A stretch of DNA of 64,000 nucleotides from Lachnospiraceae bacterium (GCA_021153325.1 JAGKTQ010000016.1:1-64000), one strand, 5' to 3'. Counted from the stretch's first letter, positions 1 to 8,161 are shown. Made by a program: numbers and translations. Notes: a model not told the origin generated them from the sequence alone.

Positions 1-419
1 GCTTTCCACTTGATTCTTCTAGCATCATTGAGAGTGCTTCTGACAATCATAAAAATAGAACCTGAATAACCATACAAAATATCAAATAATTCCATATAAT
101 TATTAAGTGTTTGAGAAGAATTAGAAATTACAATAGGTCTGAGTTTCTCCAGATCATCATAAGAGGAGAGTTCACCAAAATGCTCAATATATGCAATATG
201 GTCACATAATAGGTGGGCACATTTTACTTTCTGATTTTGGGACCATCCTCTTAAACCATCGAAATCCTTATTAAATTGGCCATACAAAGAATAACCACTG
301 AACATGTTTTTTTGGCATGCATGGTTATATTCCTGAAGGCGATCAATAAGAATTTGATTGTTGCCAGGAAACTGATCAATTAATTGGCTTACTGTAGAGA
401 AAAGATATTTATCATTTCT
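1..419 (-). pseudogene. Unrecognised protein fragment, open at window edge, no start codon
   Basis: A minus-strand frame stays open from 419 down to the window edge (about 139 codons), bounded upstream by TAA at 420-422. It contains no ATG, GTG or TTG until an ATG at 305, and that ATG has no visible ribosome site. The 38 codons before it still read like protein (for example QLIDQFPGNNQILIDRLQEY). This fits a gene that lost its 5' end or carries a frameshift, or a partial gene starting at 305. The product is soluble-looking and rich in Asn, Leu and Tyr (for example DHIAYIEHFGELSSYDDL). I do not recognise the family. It is divergent from the ttcA-like gene, whose promoter begins only a few bases away. 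Confidence 0.45.
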
Positions 420-423
420 TTAG

Positions 424-452
424 TTGCTTTCTTCGTAATTCAAGGATAAAAT
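424..452 (+). promoter_or_regulatory. SigA-type promoter of the ttcA-like gene
   Basis: TTGCTT (424-429), a 17-bp spacer, then TAAAAT (447-452). The -10 box overlaps an in-frame ATG at 451, so a transcript starting near 459 cannot use that ATG. This supports the downstream start at 511. Confidence 0.6.
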
Positions 453-510
453 GAAACATAGTAAAAGAGTAGGCAGATTAATACTGCGTGACAGAAAGGA
501 TATAAGAACG

Positions 511-1242
511 ATGAAATTACAGCAGGTTATGAGTTATGTAAGACGTGCCGTGGATGATTATCATATGATTGAAGATGGGGATAAAATTGCAATTGGTATT
601 TCAGGAGGAAAGGACAGTCTTACTCTCCTATATGCTTTAAACGGCTTAAAACGCTTTTATCCAAAGAAATTTGATATTCATGCTGTTACAGTTGACTTAG
701 GGTTTCAAAACCTGGATTTGAGCAAAATAGAAAGCCTCTGCAAGGAATTAGGTGTGGAATATACTATTGTAAAAACGGATATAGCCTCTATAGTATTCGA
801 ACAGAGAAAGGAAACAAATCCATGTGCACTATGCGCCAAAATGAGAAAAGGTGCATTAAATGACGCGATTAAAGCGGCAGGCTGTAATAAAGTGGCATAT
901 GCACATCACAAAGATGATGTGGTAGAAACGATGCTACTCTCTCTTATCTATGAAGGACGTTTTCATACATTTGCACCGGTGACATATTTAGATCGTACAG
1001 AACTTACGGTGATCCGTCCTTTAATGTATATGGATGAGGCAGATGTCATCGGATTTGTTAACAAAAATAATTTACCAGTCGTAAAAAGTCCCTGTCCGGC
1101 AGACGGACATACAAAAAGGGAATATGTACACAATTTGTTGAGGCAGCTCAATCAGGAAAATCCCGGAGTGAAAATGAGGATGTTTACTGCTATACAAACT
1201 GGAAATATAAAAGGATGGAATGAGTTTATTGGAAAACCGTAA
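511..1242 (+). CDS. TtcA-family tRNA thiolation enzyme (PP-loop ATPase)
   Basis: The 243-residue product belongs to the TtcA/TilS-like N-type ATP pyrophosphatases, which adenylate a tRNA base so that sulfur can be inserted (2-thiocytidine-32 in TtcA proper). The PP-loop SGGKDS lies near residue 31. A CxxC pair (CALC) and a later Cys in SPCPADG match the three cysteines that hold the Fe-S cluster in TtcA. The start at 511 is preferred over the in-frame ATG at 451 because AAAGGA lies about 10 nt upstream and the promoter -10 covers 451. The gene overlaps the recombinase gene by 23 nt, which suggests coupled translation. The family is clear; the exact tRNA position is inferred. Confidence 0.85.
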   Translation: MKLQQVMSYVRRAVDDYHMIEDGDKIAIGISGGKDSLTLLYALNGLKRFYPKKFDIHAVTVDLGFQNLDLSKIESLCKELGVEYTIVKTDIASIVFEQRKETNPCALCAKMRKGALNDAIKAAGCNKVAYAHHKDDVVETMLLSLIYEGRFHTFAPVTYLDRTELTVIRPLMYMDEADVIGFVNKNNLPVVKSPCPADGHTKREYVHNLLRQLNQENPGVKMRMFTAIQTGNIKGWNEFIGKP

Positions 1243-2296
1243 TTATCATGACGAACAGGATAAAATAAATATATTGAAAATGCGTGAAATCGTGAAGGAA
1301 CTTCCCGGTTTTTGCAAGGCATTTTTCAGAGGAATTGAAGAAACGACTTCCAGTCGGACAAGACTTGCTTATGCCTATGATCTACGCGTCTTTTTTGAGT
1401 TCCTGCATGAAAATAACAGTGTCTGTTCAAAAATGGAAATCGTGGATTTCCCACTGTCTATACTGGATAAGATTACAAGAGAAGATATTGAGGAATACGT
1501 TGAGTATGTAAGCCTTTATGAAAAGGATGGCAGGGAAATAAGCAATAAAGAACGTGGGAAATCGAGAAAACTTGCTTCTTTAAGAAGTTTTTACAATTAT
1601 TATTATACAAATGAGCTGATCGAAAAGAATCCTGCAGTTCTGGTACCTCTTCCGAAGCTTCATCAGAAGGAAATTATCCGCTTAGAGCCAAATGAAGTTG
1701 CAACACTTCTTGATATGGTTGAGGATGGAGATAAACTGACAAAGTCACAGGCGAAATATCATGAAAAAACAAAAGTGCGCGATGTAGCGTTACTTACTCT
1801 TCTACTTGGCACAGGAATTCGTGTTTCCGAATGTGTCGGATTAGATATTACAGATCTAAATTTTGAAACAAATTGTATGAAAATCCGAAGAAAAGGTGGT
1901 TATGAGACAGTTCTTTACTTTGGTGATGAGGTTGAGGAAGCTTTAAAACATTATTTGGAACAGAGGAAACATATAGTTCCACAGTCTGGACATGAAAACG
2001 CACTTTTTTTATCGATGCAGAACAGGCGTATTTCTGTGCGTGCAGTAGAGAATCTCGTGAAAAAATATGCATCGAATGTAACTACATTGAAAAAGATTAC
2101 CCCACATAAGCTAAGAAGTACTTATGGTACTACGTTATATCAGGAAACAGGGGATATTTATCTTGTGGCAGACGTTTTAGGACATAAAGATGTTAATACA
2201 ACGCGAAAACATTATGCTGCGATTGAAGATGAAAGACGTCGTAAAGCGGCAAGAGTCGTAAAATTAAGGGAACAAAAAAAGGATGATCAAAGTTGA
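1220..2296 (+). CDS. Tyrosine recombinase, XerS/XerC-like
   Basis: Site-specific tyrosine recombinase of 358 residues with an N-terminal SAM-like core-binding domain (about 35-150) and a C-terminal catalytic domain. The complete active site is visible: Arg201 (GTGIRVSE), Lys225 (RRKGG), His296 and Arg299 (TPHKLR), His322 (LGHK) and nucleophile Tyr332 (KHYAAI). Length and layout resemble the single-recombinase XerS type of streptococci more than the ~300-residue XerC/XerD. Nearby genes are housekeeping (TtcA-like, LysM, LexA) with no excisionase, phage genes or att repeats, so chromosome dimer resolution is more likely than element mobility. AAAGGA lies just before the ATG, inside the end of the upstream gene. 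Confidence 0.85.
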   Translation: MSLLENRNYHDEQDKINILKMREIVKELPGFCKAFFRGIEETTSSRTRLAYAYDLRVFFEFLHENNSVCSKMEIVDFPLSILDKITREDIEEYVEYVSLYEKDGREISNKERGKSRKLASLRSFYNYYYTNELIEKNPAVLVPLPKLHQKEIIRLEPNEVATLLDMVEDGDKLTKSQAKYHEKTKVRDVALLTLLLGTGIRVSECVGLDITDLNFETNCMKIRRKGGYETVLYFGDEVEEALKHYLEQRKHIVPQSGHENALFLSMQNRRISVRAVENLVKKYASNVTTLKKITPHKLRSTYGTTLYQETGDIYLVADVLGHKDVNTTRKHYAAIEDERRRKAARVVKLREQKKDDQS

Positions 2297-2301
2297 TAGT
2301 T

Positions 2302-2335
2302 GAGGAAGGAAGTTATTTTTCTAACTGCCTTCCTC
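2302..2335 (+). repeat. Hairpin-forming inverted repeat after the recombinase gene
   Basis: GAGGAAGG (2302-2309) and AGTTA pair with TAACT and CCTTCCTC (2328-2335): 13 bp with one internal A/G mismatch and a 6-nt loop. There is no T-tract on either side, so it is not a canonical intrinsic terminator. It could protect the mRNA 3' end. Confidence 0.55.
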
Positions 2336-2341
2336 GGAGTT

Positions 2342-2374
2342 AAAAGTTTGGAGTTTATATTGACTAAACCCAAA
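2342..2374 (-). terminator. Intrinsic terminator of the LysM gene
   Basis: On the minus strand TTTGG and GTTTA pair with TAAAC and CCAAA (10 bp, one bulged base, 7-nt loop), followed by CTTTT. It begins directly after the LysM stop codon. Confidence 0.5.
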
Positions 2375-2375
2375 G

Positions 2376-2735
2376 CTATCCATTAAATTCAGATGAATAA
2401 TAAGGGATAACAAGGTGTTGTCCAGTATATATGGTTGTATCTGTTAATGAATTAATATTGATCACTTCATTCATATAGTCAGAAACGGAATCATAGTGCT
2501 CATCCATATGCTCCACGGAAATAGACCATAATGTATCATTAGAGGATACAGTAATGCTTGTATAGTATTTGATTTCAATAGCTTCAGATGAAGAATCTGC
2601 GGCATTGGTCTGTATAGAAAAAATACTAAAGGCAAAACCAATGGCAATACATAATGTAAATATAGAAATAAGCAAATGTCTTCTTAATTCACGTTGTCTT
2701 CTAATTCGATTGTTTCTGATTCTTCTTTCACTCAT
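2376..2735 (-). CDS. LysM-domain membrane protein, YneA-like SOS division suppressor
   Basis: 119 residues: a basic N-terminus (about 1-18), one membrane segment near residues 20-43, then a LysM domain (about 55-115) expected to bind peptidoglycan outside the cell. This layout, the divergent position next to lexA, and LexA boxes over its promoter match YneA of Bacillus, which delays division during DNA damage. The function is inferred from context and domain architecture because sequence identity to YneA cannot be judged here. AGGAG stands 9 nt before the ATG. Confidence 0.7.
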   Translation of the reverse strand: MSERRIRNNRIRRQRELRRHLLISIFTLCIAIGFAFSIFSIQTNAADSSSEAIEIKYYTSITVSSNDTLWSISVEHMDEHYDSVSDYMNEVININSLTDTTIYTGQHLVIPYYSSEFNG

Positions 2736-2804
2736 AATACTACTCTCCTCTCAAAACAAATAGGTCATAATGTGTAATGTCTATTATGTATTAATTCTTA
2801 AAAA

Positions 2805-2831
2805 CGAACAAATGTTACGAACAAGCGTTCC
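2805..2831. promoter_or_regulatory. Two abutting LexA (SOS) boxes
   Basis: Box A, 2805-2818, is CGAAC-AAAT-GTTAC; box B, 2818-2831, is CGAAC-AAGC-GTTCC. B matches the Gram-positive consensus CGAACRNRYGTTYC exactly and A differs at one position. They share one base and lie just downstream of the LysM gene -10. Weaker CGAAC half-sites occur at 2849 (inside that promoter's spacer) and 2890 (before the lexA promoter). Confidence 0.85.
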
Positions 2832-2841
2832 TTGTAGCTGC

Positions 2842-2870
2842 ATTCTATCGAACATTCATTCTTTTGTCAA
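2842..2870 (-). promoter_or_regulatory. SigA promoter of the LysM (YneA-like) gene
   Basis: On the minus strand TTGACA (2870-2865), a 17-bp spacer, then TAGAAT (2847-2842). LexA half-site 2849-2862 lies in the spacer and two full boxes lie just downstream, so bound LexA should block it. Confidence 0.75.
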
Positions 2871-2920
2871 TAGGTTTTTATAAAAAAATCGAACAAATTT
2901 TTGGAATATATGTTTGCTTT

Positions 2921-2948
2921 TTGCACGACGATATGTTATTCTGATAAT
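2921..2948 (+). promoter_or_regulatory. SigA promoter of lexA
   Basis: TTGCAC (2921-2926), 16-bp spacer, GATAAT (2943-2948), giving a leader of about 75 nt to the lexA start. A CGAAC half-site lies at 2890, just upstream. Confidence 0.6.
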
Positions 2949-3031
2949 AGATTAATGCTTAGCCTAAGGGGATTCTTTTATGGCGTATGCAATTTTATAT
3001 AAATAGAGTTTAATTTATTTAAGGAGGAATT

Positions 3032-3652
3032 ATGATGGGTGCTGGTAAGATTACTGCTAAACAACAGGAAATACTGGACTATATTAAAGAAGAAATATTA
3101 AAGAGGGGTTATCCGCCGGCAGTTCGTGAAATTTGCGAAGCGGTACATTTAAAATCGACGTCTTCTGTTCACTCTCATTTGGAAACATTAGAGAAAAATG
3201 GTTACATCAGAAGAGATCCAACGAAACCAAGAGCGATTGAGATATGTGATGACAGCTTTCAAATGGTGCGTACAGAAATGGTAAGTATTCCAGTGATTGG
3301 TACCGTTGCTGCAGGTACTCCGATTCTGGCAGAGGAAAATATTGAAAGCTACTTCCCTATCCCGGCTGAATATGTACCTTCAGGAGAATCTTTTGCATTG
3401 AATGTAAAAGGAGAATCTATGATAAATGCAGGTATACAAAATGGTGATCAAGTTTTTGTTAATGCCTGCTCTACTGCTAAAAATGGAGAAATTGTTGTGG
3501 CTTTAGTAGATGATTCTGCAACCGTAAAGACATTTTATAAAGAAGATGGCCATATCCGTCTGCAACCGGAAAATGATACGATGGATCCAATCATTGTAGA
3601 TGATTGTAAAATACTTGGTAAGGTATTCGGTGTGTTCCGCATTATGCGTTAA
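3032..3652 (+). CDS. lexA: LexA, SOS transcriptional repressor
   Basis: 206 residues: N-terminal winged helix-turn-helix (about 1-70) that binds CGAAC..GTTC operators, and a C-terminal S24 autoprotease domain. The RecA-stimulated cleavage site is Ala94-Gly95 (TVAAGTP), with Ser129 (GESM) and Lys166 (ATVKTF) as the catalytic dyad. AAGGAGG precedes a double ATG; the second (3035) has the more usual 7-nt spacing, so the true start may be one codon later. LexA boxes lie in the divergent intergenic region, indicating control of the LysM gene and probable autoregulation. Confidence 0.95.
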   Translation: MMGAGKITAKQQEILDYIKEEILKRGYPPAVREICEAVHLKSTSSVHSHLETLEKNGYIRRDPTKPRAIEICDDSFQMVRTEMVSIPVIGTVAAGTPILAEENIESYFPIPAEYVPSGESFALNVKGESMINAGIQNGDQVFVNACSTAKNGEIVVALVDDSATVKTFYKEDGHIRLQPENDTMDPIIVDDCKILGKVFGVFRIMR

Positions 3653-3666
3653 ACGAACTATAAAAA

Positions 3667-3725
3667 ATATCTGGATAAACGATATAATTTGAAATAAATT
3701 GTAATCGTTATCCGGATATTTTTTT
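3667..3725 (+). terminator. Intrinsic terminator of lexA
   Basis: Imperfect stem of the ATATC-GGATAA-CGAT type (left arm from 3667, right arm to 3719), followed by seven T, starting 14 nt after the lexA stop. Confidence 0.7.
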
Positions 3726-3741
3726 GTGAGTATGGGATAAT

Positions 3742-4335
3742 ATGATTATGGAAAATATGAAAACAGAACAGAAAAAATCAACAATTTTAAAACAATTATT
3801 TATTAGTAATTTCCTTTTGAGTTCCTGCACTTTTGGCGGTGGATTTGTTATTGTTTCTCTTATGAAGAAAAAATTTTGTGAGGAGCTGCAATGGATTTCA
3901 GAGGATGAAATGTTAGATATTACTGCAATTGCACAGTCTTCACCCGGTCCTATTCCGGTAAATGCATCTGTCATTTTAGGGTATCGTATGGCAGGTGTAA
4001 CAGGAGCATTTATTGCCGTTTTAGGAACGATTTTACCGCCTATGATCATTATTTCGATCATCTCCTATTATTATGTCTATTTTAAGGAAAATCGCGTGAT
4101 TCAGATCGCCTTGCAGGTAATGCGCGCCGGAGTTGCAGCTGTAATCTTGGATGTTGTCATTAATCTGGCAGAAAAAGTTTGGAAAACAAAAAGAAAATTG
4201 TATTTGGTCATGATGATCACTGCGTTTATTGCTGTGTGGATATTTGATATAAGTGCAATGCTTGTCATACTAGTCTGCTTAGCAATTGGCGTAATTGATT
4301 TACTATTAGATAAAAAGGGAAGGCAGGAACATTGA
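3742..4335 (+). CDS. Chromate-transporter family protein, N-terminal half type
   Basis: 197 residues, about five to six hydrophobic segments. This is a short-chain CHR-domain protein with the family motifs FGGG near the start and SSPGPIPVN in the middle. Family members move chromate or related oxyanions; in most anaerobes the substrate is unknown. The next gene encodes a second CHR half two bases downstream, so the two probably form a heterodimer equivalent to full-length ChrA. The start is uncertain: ATGs at 3742, 3748 and 3757 are in frame and none has a strong ribosome site. Confidence 0.85.
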   Translation: MIMENMKTEQKKSTILKQLFISNFLLSSCTFGGGFVIVSLMKKKFCEELQWISEDEMLDITAIAQSSPGPIPVNASVILGYRMAGVTGAFIAVLGTILPPMIIISIISYYYVYFKENRVIQIALQVMRAGVAAVILDVVINLAEKVWKTKRKLYLVMMITAFIAVWIFDISAMLVILVCLAIGVIDLLLDKKGRQEH

Positions 4336-4336
4336 T

Positions 4337-4918
4337 ATGGAAAAATGGATTCTTTTGCTGAAGCTTTTTTTCAGTTTTATCCAGGTAGGATTGTTTAGTG
4401 TAGGAGGTGGCTATGCTGCTATTCCACTTATACAGTATCAGATCGTAGAAGTACATGGATTACTTACAATGGAAGAATTTTCAGATCTAATCACCATAGC
4501 AGAAATGACTCCAGGTCCTATTTCTATTAATTCAGCTACTTTTGTCGGGATGAGACTTGCAGGAATACCAGGTGTGCTTTTGTGTAGTATTGGATGTGTG
4601 ATCCCTGCCTTTATTATTTGTCTGATTTTGGCACGTATTTATTATAAATATCGAAACGTTTCAGGGGTGCAAACGGTTCTTGCAGCGCTACGTCCTGCAG
4701 TCGTGGCATTAATTGCTTCTGCAGGAATGTCTATTTTGTTATTAGCCTTGTTCAAAGCTGAAAAAGAAGATATTGTATTTGCAGATTTTCGGTATATAGA
4801 AGCCATTTTATTTGCAGGGGGACTATTTTTAATCCGCAAATATAAGGTGAATGCAGTGATTGTTATATTCGGTACAGGTATCGTAGGAACAATATTCTAT
4901 TTGCTTTTAAGCATATAA
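4337..4918 (+). CDS. Chromate-transporter family protein, C-terminal half type
   Basis: 193 residues, multi-pass membrane protein of the CHR family with GGGYAAIPL near the N-terminus and the MTPGPISIN motif, paralogous to the preceding gene. The genes are separated by one base, so they are surely co-transcribed and likely coupled. It is expected to pair with the other half in the membrane. Transport substrate cannot be told from sequence. Confidence 0.85.
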   Translation: MEKWILLLKLFFSFIQVGLFSVGGGYAAIPLIQYQIVEVHGLLTMEEFSDLITIAEMTPGPISINSATFVGMRLAGIPGVLLCSIGCVIPAFIICLILARIYYKYRNVSGVQTVLAALRPAVVALIASAGMSILLLALFKAEKEDIVFADFRYIEAILFAGGLFLIRKYKVNAVIVIFGTGIVGTIFYLLLSI

Positions 4919-4920
4919 AA

Positions 4921-4947
4921 AGTGCCGTCCTTTTTTGGGACGACACT
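4921..4947. terminator. Bidirectional intrinsic terminator
   Basis: AGTGCCGTCC pairs with GGACGACACT (one mismatch). There are T-runs on both sides: CGTTTT for the plus-strand transporter genes and TTTTT for the minus-strand liv operon. Confidence 0.75.
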
Positions 4948-4954
4948 CGTTTTA

Positions 4955-5572
4955 TTAACGGAATCTTACATTCATATATGCCTTGATCTCTTCTACACTG
5001 CGCTCAAAACCAAGTTTACTGCTATCTAAGCATAAATCGTAGTTTTTAGCATCTGTCCAGCTTCTTCCAGTATAGTATTTGTAATATTCTGCACGGCGTT
5101 TATTTGTACGTTCTACAAATTTTTCCAATTCTTTCGGTGACATACTATGCTTTTTTGCCGCCTGTTCTAAACAGAAGTCCAGAGGAGCGTGAATAAATAC
5201 GCTTAAAACATTATCAAAATCCTTTAAAATATAATCAGAGCAGCGTCCTATGATAACGCAGGACTCTTCTTCTGCTAATTGGCGTATAATTTTCGCCTGA
5301 TAGTTGAAAAGATTATCGTTTGATACAAAATCATCGCTTTCCGGTGGTATCAGTTCTCCGCTATAAGCACTTTTTGCAATTCTAAAAAGGGATGTTGCTT
5401 TTACTTTTTCGTCTGCTTTTGCAAAAAGCGCTTCATTAATACCACTTTCATCGCTTGCCAGTTTCATCAATTCTTTATCATAATAGTGAATATTTAAATC
5501 ATTGGCAAGCATTTCGCCGATAGTACGACCACCACTTCCGTATTCTCTCGCAATTGTAATTACTGTATTCAA
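4955..5572 (-). CDS. Cytidylate kinase-like family protein
   Basis: 205 residues of the cytidylate-kinase-like P-loop family common in Clostridia. The nucleotide-binding loop is the variant YGSGGRTIGE near residue 10, and a basic lid-like stretch (ERTNKRRAEYYKYYTG) follows in the C-terminal half. It is distinct from housekeeping Cmk and the substrate is not established. Translation starts at TTG (5572) with GGGAGG about 8 nt upstream; no better ATG exists. It is the last gene of the liv operon (15 nt after livF), a curious place for a nucleotide kinase. Confidence 0.75.
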   Translation of the reverse strand: MNTVITIAREYGSGGRTIGEMLANDLNIHYYDKELMKLASDESGINEALFAKADEKVKATSLFRIAKSAYSGELIPPESDDFVSNDNLFNYQAKIIRQLAEEESCVIIGRCSDYILKDFDNVLSVFIHAPLDFCLEQAAKKHSMSPKELEKFVERTNKRRAEYYKYYTGRSWTDAKNYDLCLDSSKLGFERSVEEIKAYMNVRFR

Positions 5573-5587
5573 ACTGTTCCCCTCCCT

Positions 5588-6298
5588 TTATTCACCAAGA
5601 TATGCTTTTTTAATAGAATCGTTATGCAGAAGATCCTCTGCTTTTCCATCCAGTACGATTTTTCCGGTTTCCAGTACATAACCTCTATCAGCAATAGAAA
5701 GAGCTTTTTTTGCATTCTGTTCTACTAAAAGTACGGTTGTACCACCTTTACTTACTTCTTTGATAATATCAAAGATCTCATTTACAAAAATAGGGGAAAG
5801 TCCCATGGAAGGTTCGTCCATTAAAATAATTTTCGGGTGGGACATTAAAGCACGACCCATAGCAAGCATCTGCTGTTCACCACCGCTTAATGTTCCAGCT
5901 AACTGATTTTTACGTTCTTCCAAACGAGGAAAACGATGATATACGTTTTCTAATGTGTCTGCAATTTCCTGTTTGTCTTTTCTTGTATATGCACCCATCA
6001 TCAGATTCTGATATACAGAAAGCTGTGCAAATACTCTTCTACCTTCCGGAACATGTGCCATACCCATGGATACGATTTTGTGTCCCGGAACTTTTGAAAT
6101 ATCTGTTCCGTTAAAATGAATGCTTCCTTTTTTTGCAGCTAAAAGACCGGTAATTGTATGGAGAATGGTAGTTTTTCCAGCACCATTGGCACCAATCAAT
6201 GCGATTACCTCTCCTTCGTTTACATCGAAGGAAACGCCTTTAATAGCTTGGATCATTCCGTAATATACTTCTAAATCTCTTATTTCAAGCATTGCCAT
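5588..6298 (-). CDS. livF: LivF, branched-chain amino acid ABC transporter ATPase
   Basis: 236-residue ABC ATPase. Walker A GANGAGKT (about 36-43), signature LSGGEQQ, Walker B ILMDEPSMGLSP and switch His-region LLVEQN are all present, and the sequence is of the LivF subtype. It energises import through the LivH/LivM pore together with LivG. The ATG lies 10 nt after AGGAGG. The gene follows livG with a 15-nt gap. Confidence 0.95.
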   Translation of the reverse strand: MAMLEIRDLEVYYGMIQAIKGVSFDVNEGEVIALIGANGAGKTTILHTITGLLAAKKGSIHFNGTDISKVPGHKIVSMGMAHVPEGRRVFAQLSVYQNLMMGAYTRKDKQEIADTLENVYHRFPRLEERKNQLAGTLSGGEQQMLAMGRALMSHPKIILMDEPSMGLSPIFVNEIFDIIKEVSKGGTTVLLVEQNAKKALSIADRGYVLETGKIVLDGKAEDLLHNDSIKKAYLGE

Positions 6299-6313
6299 AT
6301 TAAAGTTTTCCTC

Positions 6314-7072
6314 CTATTCCCCAAGATATGCTGTAATTACCTGTGGGTCATTTAATACATCACTTGTTTTTCCGTGTGTCAATACTTTTCCGAAATTTAA
6401 TACGGTAAGTTCTTCACAAATACCAGAAACCAGTTTCATATCATGTTCAATTAAAAGAATGGTCATATTAAAATGATCTCTTACAAAATGGATGGTTTCC
6501 ATTAATTCTAATGTTTCATTCGGATTCATACCAGCGGCAGGCTCATCTAAAAGTAAAAGTTTTGGATTCGTAGCAAGTGCTCTTGCAATTTCCAATTTTC
6601 GCTGTTTTCCGTAAGGAAGATTTGCTGCAAGTGTGGAAGCTTCCTTATCCAAATCAAATACTTTCAAAAGTTCCATAGCCTTCTCGTCCATAATCTTTTC
6701 AGTTTTTGAATAAGAAGGAAGTCTTAAAATTCCGGAAATCGTTCCATAATGATAGTTATTATGAAGTCCTACCTTTACATTGTCCAATACGCTAAGCTCT
6801 TTAAAAAGACGGATATTCTGGAATGTTCTTGCAATTCCGGCTTTGTTAATATCGATGGTTTTCTTACCAGTAATATTTTCACCATCTAAAGTAATGATTC
6901 CTTCTGTTGGTTTATAAACTCCAGTCAAAAGATTAAAAACAGTTGTTTTACCAGCACCATTTGGTCCGATGAGACCATAAAGCTGTCCTTTTTCTATTTG
7001 AATATTAAAATTATCTACAGCACGTAAACCGCCAAAGGAAATACTTAAATTTTGTACTTCTAATAATGCCAT
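6314..7072 (-). CDS. livG: LivG, branched-chain amino acid ABC transporter ATPase
   Basis: 252-residue ABC ATPase with Walker A GPNGAGKT, Walker B LLLLDEPAAGMNP and the LivG-type tail ending in AYLGE, a motif shared with LivF. It is the second nucleotide-binding subunit of the importer. AGGAGG lies inside the end of livM, 10 nt before the ATG, and the gene is two bases from livM. Confidence 0.95.
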   Translation of the reverse strand: MALLEVQNLSISFGGLRAVDNFNIQIEKGQLYGLIGPNGAGKTTVFNLLTGVYKPTEGIITLDGENITGKKTIDINKAGIARTFQNIRLFKELSVLDNVKVGLHNNYHYGTISGILRLPSYSKTEKIMDEKAMELLKVFDLDKEASTLAANLPYGKQRKLEIARALATNPKLLLLDEPAAGMNPNETLELMETIHFVRDHFNMTILLIEHDMKLVSGICEELTVLNFGKVLTHGKTSDVLNDPQVITAYLGE

Positions 7073-7074
7073 GA

Positions 7075-8145
7075 TTATTTACCCTCCTTTGCGGATTTTT
7101 TTGCAAAAAGTTTCTTTAAAGAGTATTTTTCTCTAAATGCAATTGCTTTTGGACTGCTGTTAAAGAGCATCATCGCAATTAAAACAATAGCATAGATCAA
7201 CATACGATAATCATTTAATTCTCTTAAAAGCTCAGGAAGAAGTGTTAAAACTACTGCTGCTATTACGGAACCGCGAATATTTCCAATACCACCTAAAACA
7301 ACAAATACCAATATGGTAATGGACATATTATATCCAAAGTTTTTTGGAAGTGCAGTCAAAGTGGACAAATTGTGTGCATACAAAACACCAGCAACACCAG
7401 CAAGCGCAGCGGAAATAGTAAATGCCATTAATTTATATTTCGTAATATTGATACCGACTGATTCTGCAGCAATGCGATTATCTCGGATTGCCATGATTGC
7501 TCTTCCGTCTCTGGAATGAACCAAATTTAAAACAATAAATAAAGTGATAAGGACTAAAATGATTCCGATCGTAAAAGTAGAATCATTTGGTGTTCCACTG
7601 ATACCCTGTGCACCATTGATGATCGTCTTGCCACCTGGCTGCAGTCCAAGAGAAATGGAATCTTTTGTAGAGAAATGCATACCATTTTCATCAATTCCAA
7701 TATATAAAACATTTACAAGATTTTTGATAATTTCACCGAAAGCCAAAGTAACGATTGCAAGATAATCACCTTTTAAACGAAGTACCGGAATTCCTACAAG
7801 CATACCAAAAAGTGCAGCTACTGCTGCGCCAATTAAAATAGCAAGGAAAAAACGAAGTCCAGAAGGTAGGAGCTCTGCTGTGCACTTGGAAAAGAAAGCA
7901 CTTGAAAAAGCACCAACACACATAAATCCTGCATGACCGAGACTAAGTTCACCCAGTATACCTACTGTTAAATTTAAAGAAACAGCAAGAATGACATAAG
8001 TACAAAGCGGTACTAAAAGTCCTTCCATAAGGCTTGACATATGCCCAGATTCCAGAATAATTTGTACAATAATATATGTAATAATAACCAATGCATATGT
8101 AATTAAATTGCTTTTGGTCGTTTTATTTAATTCTTTCATTTTCAT
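7075..8145 (-). CDS. livM: LivM, branched-chain amino acid permease
   Basis: 356 residues with eight to ten membrane segments and the family motifs SLGHAGFM and AFGEIIKNL (ATPase contact loop). It forms the membrane channel with LivH. The longest frame begins at a GTG at 8160, but that codon lies in the GGAGGAG ribosome site; the ATG at 8145 sits 7 nt downstream of it and is taken as the start. The lysine-rich C-terminus is cytosolic. Confidence 0.93.
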   Translation of the reverse strand: MKMKELNKTTKSNLITYALVIITYIIVQIILESGHMSSLMEGLLVPLCTYVILAVSLNLTVGILGELSLGHAGFMCVGAFSSAFFSKCTAELLPSGLRFFLAILIGAAVAALFGMLVGIPVLRLKGDYLAIVTLAFGEIIKNLVNVLYIGIDENGMHFSTKDSISLGLQPGGKTIINGAQGISGTPNDSTFTIGIILVLITLFIVLNLVHSRDGRAIMAIRDNRIAAESVGINITKYKLMAFTISAALAGVAGVLYAHNLSTLTALPKNFGYNMSITILVFVVLGGIGNIRGSVIAAVVLTLLPELLRELNDYRMLIYAIVLIAMMLFNSSPKAIAFREKYSLKKLFAKKSAKEGK

Positions 8146-8161
8146 ATTATTCTCCTCCACC

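Noticed and set aside
451..510. ATG at 451 as start of the TtcA-like gene
   Set aside because: It lies in the -10 of a good promoter; the ATG at 511 has a better-spaced ribosome site and starts the family-like sequence.
1220..2296. Integrase of a mobile element
   Set aside because: No accessory phage or conjugation genes, no att-like repeats, and core gene neighbours; a Xer-type housekeeping role is more likely.
2302..2335. Rho-independent terminator after the recombinase gene
   Set aside because: The stem is good but no T-tract follows on either strand, so it is listed as an inverted repeat.
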